The notes under the pieces were generated by a model. It ran no database searches. It was not told the origin of the DNA and was given only the letters and a program-made list of their open reading frames with translations. A stretch of DNA of 64,000 nucleotides from Utricularia gibba (taxonomy: Eukaryota; Streptophyta; Magnoliopsida; Lamiales; Lentibulariaceae). The stretch spans positions 2,046,001-2,110,000 of the forward strand of contig NEEC01000013.1 of the NCBI GenBank assembly GCA_002189035.1, read 5' to 3'. Made by a program: the position numbers and the translations under genes. Positions 46,101-56,627 of the stretch are shown here, piece after piece. Positions within the stretch are counted from its first letter, which is position 1. Each line of letters begins with the position of its first letter.

Positions 46101-49100
46101 ATGGCAGATATCTTCCTTGGATGAAAATTTTATTGAGGGATCATTGATCTCTTCGTTTCCGTTGTCAGAATGGCTTGATGAGTTCTTGGATCGGTTGTTT
46201 TCTCTACTTCAACATTTGGAACATAGTGATGTTATGTAAGGCTTTGTTTCACCAGATATATATAAGGCTTATCTTATGCGTTGGGAATTGGAAAATATAA
46301 TCTATATCGCTGCAGGAGTGACAGCTTATATTCACCTGTTACTTCCGGGACCTTTCTGGTGGAGGATGGCCCGTATTACTTTTGTATGCTTGAGATTCTC
46401 ATTGGTAGGCTCTCAGATTCACTATACAAGCAGGTGATGACAAATTTGAAGATATTTTTTTTTTTAACTTGGAACTGACTTACGATTGAAACATATGCAA
46501 TGAATATAGGCGCTCAGAAAGATATCCAAGTTTGTCACCACAAATATTCTTCCTGGAGCAACTGCAGAAGTTGGATTTCTCTGTTTTGCATGTGTTCATG
46601 CTAATCCCAGAGAAGCAATTATTAAAGTTATTAAACCTATTCTGGAGCTAGTTATTTCCTCATTGAAGGCAACACCTGCCACTGGCTATGGAAGTGGAGC
46701 AGCTTTTGATGCCTCGTTCTTAAGAAAGGTTCTCTTGCAAGTTCTTATATGTTCTAACCCCTGGTATGTGATTATATTTTTTTATTTTGGTTCAGAAAAA
46801 AACACCGCTGTCTCCCAATCTTGAGACATCAATCGTGTATCAATTGAAATTGCTTGCATTTGGAATCACTTATGGAGGTCCAGCACTTGTCCCTTACAAG
46901 GAGCAACTCAAAGAAGTCATCGCTTTGGCCTTTGATTCAACGTCTTGGAAGGTTTATTTGTGTTTGATCAAGTGGACGCCCCTAAAAAGTTATATGTGTC
47001 ATTTTAAAGAAGTCTTGATTTTTTCTCTTATACATCCGAACTCTCTTTTAACATGCTGTTTCTCTGTTTTGGAGTCTGCATATAAAAATTCTGCGCTTAC
47101 TAATGACTGCTGAAGATTAAAAAAAAAAGCAACAATTAGACATTTCAGCATTTAAATGATGCATTTACTAGAATTTTGTCGCAGAGACACGTTCACTGCT
47201 GAAGATCGATATTGCATGAATGTTTAGGATGAAAAAATCTGTAGCATCAAGTTACTATTGTTGATTCAGTGTATTTTGTGAAATACTTTGAATGCATGCA
47301 TAAAATTATATGCAGTTACACCATTAATGGTGCATACAGCTCTCTTGTCTTCAATTTTAGGCCCGCAGTTATAATAATGTATGAACTGTCTTGGGGTTAT
47401 GATCTAACTTGCGCAAACTTCTATCTGTCATCCAGGTAAACAGAGCTGGTGATAATGTTCTTCGTTCTCTGTTAGGGAGTCTTGTTCTATATTATCCAGT
47501 TGATCAGTACAGGTAACTTTTACTCTTAATCCATCCTCTGGCATTTTCTATCCACTTGGATGCATCTGCTTGTATTATTGACATATGTGCTTGTAACAAC
47601 CTCCTAGATGTGTTATGAACCATCCTTTGGCTGCTTCAATGGAGGAATGGATTGATAAGAAAGACTTTACTGAGGGCAAGCACATTGCTGGTCCCGAGTG
47701 GCACATACCTACAGATGAAGAAATTAACTTTGCCAATGACCTTCTGAAGCTGCATTTTGAATCTGCATTGAATGACCTGCTTAATATCTTCCATTTAAAA
47801 ATCCATTCAGATTCAGGTATTTAAAAAACATTAGAGGAGAAAATGCATTAGTATTCGCATAATAAAAATGTTGTACTGCTGTAGCAGTGGAACCTGGGAA
47901 AGTTTTTTACATTTGTGATAAACATGTTTTTAAATCCTTTTTTTTAGGGCCATTGATAGCAGGGACATGAACATTTGTTGAGTTGTGTACCTAGTCTTCT
48001 TATGTGTAATGGCATGTGTTTTCCCTGTGTAACTATATTAGACCAACTTCCTTATTTTAGATATTATTTACTCTTATTGATTGGGTGGAACATTCTCTGT
48101 ATGTATAGGTGATGAAAAAGATCACTTGAAGGTCACTCTTCTTCGGGTTGATTCATCACTGCAAGGTGTTTTGTCGTGTTTGCCTGATTTCAAGCTGCAA
48201 TTCGTGGATGGTGTCGCTGAAGATGCAGGCTGCTTTCCTGTCTTCATTGCTGGAGCGATGGGATCACGTGTAGGCAACTCAGAATTGCGAGAAAAAGCTG
48301 TGGATGTCATTCATGAAACCTGCAAGTAATTTCCTTGTCTATTTTTCCTGCCCCATATTCATTTCATAAACTGCCCTGATCCATCTTCACTTATTACAGA
48401 TATTTGATCAAGGAGAAGTCTGATGATAGCATCTTATTTCTATTGCTCATTCACATAATGGACACATTAGCAAACTATGGTAAATTCACCTTACGAAAGA
48501 ATTTATTGTTTATGCTTGTTCTCACAATGCTTCTTGTGATGGTCAGGTAGTTCAGAGTATGACGAATGGTCAAATCAAAGACAAGCTTGGAAACTGGAAT
48601 CTGCCGCTACCATTGAGCCTACAGTAAACTTAATCATATCATCTCATTCAAAGGGAAAAAGAAGGTATGCTACCTCATAATGCATTTATTTGTTTCATCT
48701 TGTTTGCTTCTGATGATCAGAGCCATGATGCACAATTTGCTTTACCACAGGCCAAGGTGGGCGCTCATTGACAAGGCATATATGCACAACACATGGAGAT
48801 CATCCCAGTCATCATATCACTTAGTTCAGATGGGCAAGAACATATTTCCATCTGATCGCTTGAGCCTTTTAGTGGATGATCTTCTTGATCTCTCGCTGCA
48901 TAACTATGAGACAGTCAGAAGGTAACAAGGTCAAGTGCCATTTTAGATAATATGTTCTCACAATTCCTTGAAAGAATCTAATTCTTCTTGCGTTTTCCTC
49001 CCATCAGGCTTGCATCAAAATGCATTCTCAATTTGATAAAACGATGGCCGTCAGTAACAGGAAATTGTGTGATAAAACTTTCTGAGAACCTAAGAAATCC

Positions 49101-52100
49101 TAGCTTGCCTGAGCATGCAGTCTTAGGTTCATGTGCAATACTTTCATCCAAAACCATTCTGAAGCGATTATCCAGGGTATCATCTTTATATATTTCTAGG
49201 ATCATTGATTTTGAATGGGGCTCACTATTTTTTCCTGACATTCTCTTTGTTTTGCCGTACATCCAGGACATGAGAGTTTTTTCTTCGTTCCTTCTTGGAA
49301 TTTTATATAGGTGAAGTTTCTTGATGATTATACTTTTTTATTTGTTTTGAAATGTTATGCAGATGAAGCTCATCTATATTTTTTTCGTATTGTGAAGCTC
49401 CCATAATGAATCACTAAAAGCTCAGAAAGCAATCACTGAGGTAAGCTTTATGAGTGCTTAACCTTTCATTCCTTCTCAATTGATGATTCTTTTATTTCTT
49501 TCAAAGTTTAAGGAAATGAAATCATTTAAAGTTTCTTTATCCAAACTATATGCACAAGCAGCTTTTTGTCAAGTTCAACACCCATTTTATGGGATTGCCA
49601 AGGATGACTTTCACAGATGATCATAATTATGGCACCGATTTCTCAAATTTGGTCGCTGATATTGGCTCTATAAGCCTGCTAAGCACCAATGTGCATTGGC
49701 GGTATGGGTTCTCTACACTAGCATTACTAGATACTGTTGAATTTATATTTGATGCATGGCTGCAAAACGCAGCTTTTTGGATTTTTATCACATGCTTTGA
49801 GGAATTTTTTGCTGAATCTCTAAATGGAATTTCCAGGTATAATTTGATGGCTAACAGAGTCCTACTTTTGCTGGCCATGGCATCTCGAAGTTACTCAAAT
49901 GAACCGAGTAATGCTCTGAAAGAAATTTCAGGTAGTATATCTAACTCAGCCTTGTTTCCTCTGATTTTGATTTTCTGTTCTTAATTCCAGTTTTTCTTTC
50001 ATGTTATTTCTTTAATTGTGTAGACACTGATCGTTTTGAATAATATTGCTATTGTGCATGCAGTATTTTCATGTTAAATTTTTTCCACTTTCAGGTCACT
50101 TTTTGAAGAATCTCAAAAGTCAACTTCCACAGACGAGAATATTAGCTATATCTGCTCTAAACACACTTCTAAAAGAGTCACCCTACAAACATTCAGCAGA
50201 GAAGGGCATTACAGGCGATGAATACCAGGTGGGAGACAAATCATCTTTGGAAGATGCTTTGACTGCTATTTTCCAGGATGAAGGCTTTTTTGGCGAGACT
50301 TTGAATAGTCTTTCTCATGTTCATATAATCACAGATGTGGATGCTGGATCTTCAAAAGGGAATTATGATGGTTCTTCTATGCAGAATTTTTTTGAGAAGT
50401 CCATAACTCATTTTTATTTTGATTTTTCTTCTTCATGGCCTCGGACACCTAGTTGGATTTCATTGTTTGGGGATGATAACTTTTACCCAAACTTCGCAAG
50501 AATATTTAAAAGGCTTATTCAGGAATGTGGTGTGCCTTTCGTGTTGTCCCTCAGAAGTTCTTTGGAGCAATTTGTGGTTGCTAAGGAGAGGGCAAAGCAG
50601 TGTGTTGCTGCTGAGGCAATGGCTGGAGTTCTGCACTCTGATGTCATTGCTGTGTCAGAAGAATGGGACAACTGGATAGGGGCCCAGTTGACTGATATTA
50701 TTAATGCACCTTCTGTGGAGTCTATTCCAGAGTGGGCTGCAAGTATCCGTTATGCAGTCACTGGAAAAGGGAATTTGGGAGCTAGAGCACCTCTTCTGAG
50801 ACATAAAGTACTTGATTGTCTGATGAAACCTCTACCCGAAACCGTTGCCACTTCCGTGGTTGCCAAACGATATACTTTTCTAGCAGCTGTTCTCATTGAA
50901 TTATCTCCTCCAAGAATGCCAGAAAATGAAGAAATGGTTCACTATAATCTTCTGGATGAGTTGCTAAACAACATGTCTCACTCCTCTGGATATGTAAGTT
51001 GTCATTAATGGACACAGTATGCTGTGTTCTTTTTTTTTTTTTTCAATGAACACACTATGGCTCCCTGGATTCATATTTTGTTTTTGACCCTGAATATTTT
51101 CATTTTGCATTTTCTCAAATGAATTTGATTAGAATACTCTTATCATTTTGGCATAAAGTTGCTGTGGCTTGTCTAGCCTAGTAGTAAGGGGTTCAATAAC
51201 CATGAGGAGAAATATTATTGTTTAGACATGTTAGTATTGATAATAGTGTTTAGAGAGTGAGTCTTTTCACATACACAAAAGTGTGAAGTTGCCATTCCAC
51301 TGATGATATTAACATAAGCCAACTCCTAACAGGTAAGAGAAGCAGTTGGTGTCACACTTTCTGTGATATGCTCAAACCTTAGAGTGCACGCATCTTTTAA
51401 AAGAGAACAATTGCACGACAGTGGAATGAGGGACATTGATTCAAGAGATGTTAGATGCTGGGATCAATTTCTCATCAAGCGAGCTAATGAAATTGTACCA
51501 AAGATACAAAGTGTTAATGCATCAGATGTGGTAGAAGGATCATCCAATTCAATCAACCATCCTCAAGATGAAATCAAGTGGATGGAAACGGTACTCGTTT
51601 GTAATTGCTTGCTCCAGTAACTAACCTGTTTTTCAGCTTGATAATATGCGTGTTTCCAACTGCAGCTATTTTATTTCATCATATCATCGTTGAAATCAGG
51701 CAGGTCCTCAGTTTTGATGGGTGTTATTGTGGAACTTTTGTATCCCGTGATAGCTTTGCAGGTAAAGTTACTTACTACCTATTTTTTGAAGGCAGTATCT
51801 TTGCTCTTGGACTTCAAAAGCCGAAACTTACCATGTTTACTTACTATTGCCGTTTTTTTTCAAGGACGAGTCAGCTTGATTTATTATTCTATGTTATTTT
51901 TATAGTTTTTATTTTGTTAATGAAAGTCTGGATTCATTTATTTTGAAGTCCTCTTAGTTTATTTAGGATTGAATTACCAAGCTAGCAGCGCATCCACTGA
52001 TCAGTGTTATCTATCAAGAAGATAGAAATTTTACCATTGCAAAACTAGGCCTTTGTTTTGTGTTTGCCTATGACTTTGCCTGATGTTTTTAAAGGAAACA

Positions 52101-53631
52101 TAAATAGATAGTGGGATTAATACTCTTCTTGTTGATTTTATGAAGGATACATCAAATAAGGACCTTTCAAATCTGGCCAAGGCTGCGTTTGAACTGCTAA
52201 AGTGGTTGGTCTTTGATAGACCCCATCTCACAAAATCACTGCATAACATTCTTTTGCTTGCTGATGACCCCAATTGGAGAACTCGGTCTGCAACTTTAAC
52301 GTATCTGCGGAGTTTCATATACAGGTTATGCTGTTAGTACTTGTTGGATTGTGCTTCTTTTGTTTCATATGCGATTGCCCTAAGCGTATGAAGTGTATTT
52401 TCGAAGTAAATTTCTGTTTTCGTAATGCGTTACCAAAATATTGATTGCTATCTTTCTAACAACCCGTTAACCACTAGCCTACCTTGAAAACTAGGGTAAA
52501 GGCATGTGTCACATTTTTCTTATCATCAAGTTTAAAGTTACTGTAAGTCCTCAAGTAGCAATAAGGCTGATGGTGCGTTTCTTCTTCAATTAGGCACACC
52601 TTTATCCTATCTGAGCAAGATAAGAAAACAATCTGGCAAGCTGTTGAGAAGCTTCTTACAGACAATCAGCTTGAGGCAAGATTTATTTTGCCAAATACAC
52701 TGTAAATGTTTAACATAAACAACTGCTTGTGGCTACAGGATATATTCACGATTTTGTTGCTGAGCGATACTATGTCATTACATAGACGTGTAACTTCAAG
52801 AAATTAACTTTCAGATAAGGGAGCATGCTGCTGCTGTTTTAGCAGGTCTGATGAAGGTTGGTGATGAACACTTGGTCAGCAACTTTCGCCAAAGGGCTTA
52901 TGACAATGCAGCGTTAACATTTAACAGGAGGAAGTACAGGTGCTTTTCATTGCTTGCGCTTTAAATTAACTTTTTTTATTCTATAATTTATTGTACCATC
53001 TTCCTACCCTTCTCAAAAGCGTTTTTTTTTTCATATGCCTGGGAGTTTCTTTGTTAGTGTTTATGTGGTATCTATTCAAAACCTTTCATTTTTCTTAGGC
53101 CAACTGCTGTATTTTGTGTCATCGCACATTGAAAATTACATCACTCTTCTTATCTGGGTCTGCAGAGGCAAGTTATCTACATCTCAAATTGCGGCTCTTC
53201 ATGGTTCAATACTTGCTTTGGCAGCTTGTGTACTGTCAGTCCCTTATGATATGCCAAGGTGCTCTCAACTTTTTCTAAAATCATTCTTCAAGGGCATTAT
53301 GGTATGACTTTGTAAGACTCCTTTCACACTAAAACGTTCCGTCTCAGGTGGTTGCCCGAGCACGTCACTCTACTAGCGAGATTCGTCTCAGAGCCTTCCC
53401 CACTGAAATCTACTGTCACAAAAGCTATAGCAGAGTTTCGCCGCACCCATGCCGATGAATGGAATGTTCATAAAGATTCTTTCACTGAAGAGCAACTTGA
53501 GGTAGAGCCCCCCCCTGATATGAATCCCTGTTACAAAGAACTCTGTATTCAGAATTCCTCATTTACCAGTTTATTATTGTCTGATGCAGGTCCTGGGCAA
53601 TACCTCTGCATCATCCTCATACTTCGCTTGA
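43125..53631 (+). CDS. PA200: Proteasome activator subunit 4 (PA200/Blm10)
   Basis: Large HEAT-repeat cap that opens the 20S proteasome, nuclear, linked to acetyl-histone and peptide degradation. I place 35 exons giving 1802 residues (Arabidopsis PA200 is 1811). Anchor exons: 43125-43285 (MHLYNAWLPPPVAEAARQE), 44944-45060, 45457-45673, 46510-46728, 48109-48325, 50095-50993 (largest), 52146-52324, 52594-52675, 53348-53501, 53590-53631. Recognisable blocks are VEVQWRPL-type KLSLEVQWRPLYETFIH, NPWHNASFEG, NCQFWNSQWASL, PSLVLPFLANSFH, GMDANDPPKTLATMQLIGS, RPRWALIDKAYMHNTWRSSQ, SWPRTPSWISL and AEFRRTHADEWNVHKDSF. The C-terminus ends SASSSYFA; the Tyr-Phe-Ala tail is the HbYX-like peptide that docks on the proteasome alpha ring. 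The intron after 52675 begins GCAAGA. Confidence 0.97.
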
Positions 53632-53930
53632 TTTATATTCTGTGAATGGAGTGAAATAGACTGAAGACTATTTATCAGCACTTTGCTGTGTGCCTTATAC
53701 CTTGTAATGGTTCATGAATAGCAAGTTGGATCTACTTAATTTATGAACAAGTTATGCTTAATATCCATTACTCCATTTATAAGACATCTCTACTTTATTC
53801 TTCAATGCTTTTTCAATTGTCTACGTAACTTTAACTTTAAAGAAAAGGCTTACATTATATGGATTTCAAGTATTTTTTCTGTTCTATATGATTGTTAGCA
53901 TGCTCATTTTCTAACAATCAGAGGAGAATC
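53632..53930. other. Spacer between PA200 and the DDI1-like gene
   Basis: This 299-bp gap holds the PA200 3' UTR and the start region of the next gene. It is too short for a long promoter, so the DDI1-like gene may depend on a compact promoter or on read-through from PA200. Confidence 0.5.
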
Positions 53931-55351
53931 ATGAAGATCAATGCCATTACCAAGTTCGGGGGGTTTGTGTCCCTGAGTGTTAGCTCTGCTGAAGTGGTAT
54001 TTCATCCTTATTTGAGGCTGTTTTCTCCAAATCTTTTCATTCTAAACTTTGCAACCGCCGCAGGTGGAGAACCTGAAGGCACTGCTTGAAGTTGAGGTTA
54101 GCAATATATGTGAATAATCTTACTGCAAGTCGAAATTTTGAAGGTTTGAGTCAATATGGAATGCACAGATGGGGGTGCCACAGCGGCTACAGAAGTTGAT
54201 TCATGATGGAAGGGAGATGAGGAACGGCAACACATTGGCTCAGCTTGGCGTCCAGGATGGAGATTGGATTGCCATCCATCAGAAGCCTTTCGGATACATT
54301 GGTGAATGGGAGAAAGGCGTTCCAGAGAATATAGCCGCAGGCCTGGAATACAATCCTGAAGGATTTGCAACCATAGTAATGTCGTCTCCTTGAATGACTA
54401 CTTCCTGAGCAACCCCCTGATCAATGCTTCTCTCATTTCAGGCAATGTTGTACATTGACGTGAAAGTTAATAACGTTCTGGTGAAGGTAGCTCTACATTT
54501 GTACGTCACAAACACACCTTTTTCCCATGACAGCAGATTTGCTTCTTTCAGGCCCTGGTTGACACTGCAGCACAGATAACAGTGATATCTAAAGCCACAG
54601 CTCAGCGTTCAGGGTCTGAGGAATACATCATCCACCCATATGCTACTCTATTCCTGCACCACATATGACCTTGTTTAACCTTGTGAATTGCAGAATATGG
54701 AGGCTTCTAGACACCAGTTTCCAAAGAACTGTTCAGGGTATCGGCTCATCCAAGCTTCTAGGGAAGATACATTTTGCTCCACTCCACGTATGATAAAACT
54801 TAAACTGATTCCACAAAAACTGTCATCACCCTCATCTTTGTGTTCAAAATTCTGACAAGCTTTGAGTTCATTAGATTGGGAGACTGGTTTGCCCCTGCAG
54901 CTTCTACGTTATGGATTCAGACAAGATGGATGTGATCCTGGGTCTCAACATTCTTCTCAAGCACAAAGTAAGATCATCCTTATCTACAACAAAACTCCAT
55001 CCTAATCACCTTTTGATTACCGGTTAATCATATTTCATGCAGTGTGCCATCGATCTGAAGGAGAATGTGCTGAGAGTGGGAGACGGATCTGCCATACCAT
55101 TTCTTCCTGGTACCTCTTACAATCCTTCACAATGCCATCCCATGTTGAAATTGGTTCACTTTTAGCTTTTCTGTAAACAACACTTCAGAGAAGGATATCC
55201 CATCGCAATTCTTTGGTGGCCAGGCAAGAGGAAGAGCTTCTTCAGCATTAGTTACCACGGTAAAATCTGATGTAAACAAAAAAAAAATAAAAAAAAAATC
55301 ACCATCTCATCTCCGTGTTTACCATGGTAAACTCTGTTGTTTCAGGTGTGA
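53931..55351 (+). CDS. DDI1-like protein with ubiquitin-like and retropepsin-like domains, reduced
   Basis: Ten exons (53931-53993, 54064-54096, 54169-54375, 54442-54486, 54552-54613, 54694-54787, 54875-54967, 55043-55109, 55189-55259, 55346-55351) give 246 residues with phases closed. Residues 1-75 are a ubiquitin-like domain (MKINAITKFGGFVSLSVSSA, ALLEVE, DGREMRNGNTLAQLGVQDGD). Then GLEYNPEGFATIAMLYIDVK leads straight into the retropepsin domain: ALVDTAAQITVISKATAQRS, LLGKIHFAPLH, VMDSDKMDVILGLNILLKHK, CAIDLKENVLRVGDGS. DDI1 proteins of about 400 residues have a helical HDD domain between and a C-terminal UBA; both are absent. The active-site motif, normally DSGA or DTGA, is DTAA (Asp120). 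The paralogue is probably proteolytically impaired. It stands 299 bp after PA200. Confidence 0.8.
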
Positions 55352-55648
55352 GGTTGCGTTGGTGGGCTTATATTATGGGCCTGGGTCGATTATTTCATCA
55401 CGATGTAGCGTGTGGCCCGTCGTTGGCCCAATTACTTTGTAATAATTAAACAGTCGCATGTTCCAAAATTTGAAATAAAAATAGAGATATGAGGATGCCA
55501 TATCCACACATGTGGGATTGTCGTGATGACGGTACGGACGGAGGTTTCAAAATGTAAAAGCGCCATGTGCATGGAGGCATCCTCTTATCAGCAGCAGTTC
55601 ACTATGAGACATGGTATACACATCATGTCAGCGAGGGACACTTCGCCC
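55352..55648. promoter_or_regulatory. Site II-like cluster between convergent genes
   Basis: Between the convergent DDI1-like and HMA genes, 55360-55435 carries several TGGGCT/GGGCC/TTGGCCC motifs (Site II type), normally found in promoters. No start of transcription for a coding gene lies here, so they may serve a non-coding transcript or be a promoter remnant. Confidence 0.35.
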
Positions 55649-56184
55649 TTATAAGATGGTGCAGTCGGGGCCGGTTTCCTGGAAATAGACCTTCCACGCC
55701 GGAGGGCAGTCGGAGGTCACCGGAGGGCAGCTGGAGCTCGCCTGAGAGCAGTTGGAGGTCACCGGAGTGGGCGGAGGTGATGGCTTCTTTGGTTTATCCG
55801 GTTTCTTCTCTTCCACCTTCTTGTCTTCCCCCACACTGATAATTTTAGCAGCACCCGTTTTGCACCGTAGACAAAGTGCCAACTTAACTGGGTCCAGATC
55901 TTGGCCGGTGATCTCAAGCTGATCCTTTTCGTTTATAGTCACCGAGGTAACTCCTGGAACACAGCAACCCTTCATCTGTTTCTTTCTTTTCTCAGTTCAT
56001 TTTGTTGAAAGTGAACTGACCTTCAAAGGATGACACTGTCTTCATTGCCTTGATCCTCTTCTTCCCGCTGCCGATCGGCACCTCAACCACGATCTTGACC
56101 TACAACAAAAGATAGTAGAAAGGAGGCTGAGATGCATTTCTGGATATTTTGACTGGTTTTGCAGACACATGAACAGACCTTCAT
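55649..56184 (-). CDS. HMA-domain protein with CaaX box (HIPP-like), metal site lost
   Basis: Three exons (56179-56184, 56021-56099, 55649-55953) give 129 residues; the first exon is only ATG AAG. The fold is an HMA (heavy metal-associated) domain: VKIVVEVPIGSGKKRIKAMK, VSSFEGVTSVTINEKDQLEI. The usual CxxC metal-binding pair is replaced by IGSGKK, so copper binding through that loop is not expected. After a Lys/Pro-rich linker (EKKPDKPKKPSPPPTP) come short VTSxC repeats, and the protein ends CTIL, a CaaX box that with Leu favours geranylgeranylation. This matches the isoprenylated HIPP group and the Pi21/RGA5-type HMA proteins without metal cysteines. The role is unknown; membrane attachment is inferred. 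Confidence 0.85.
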
Positions 56185-56627
56185 TGCAGCAAAAGCTTAT
56201 GATTGGAGTGGTAATGAAATCTACACAAGATGAGCATTAAACAGCGAAGTAGGACTGTTTAATGACTAGCCCTACTTCTCTGTGCATTGACCAAGGGAAA
56301 ATTCTTATACATCCTCAAAAGTCACACATAATTGTAGTTAAAGTAAACGTATGCTACTATTATAAAATAAGCTAGAACCCCAACTGATTAACCGATACCA
56401 AATATTTACATCCCCTAGTAAGGGGAGGACAACCTTGATAGGCAGACGATGAAATGGGATCATGGACAAAATACTGGTATGGAGGCAGGTGCGTGAATGA
56501 ATGCGTCAGCTTCACTAGGGCCATGTATTCACAACCAAACAAAATTGTACTCTCTGCTTCACAAACTTTATTATGAATATGTATGTACTGTTGCATTCTT
56601 GTAATGGAAGAGGAAGTTTTGGATTGA
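56185..56627. other. Intergenic: HMA gene promoter and kinase 3' flank
   Basis: AT-rich, with ttataaaataagc near 56355 as a possible TATA region of the HMA gene. No gene seen. Confidence 0.5.
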
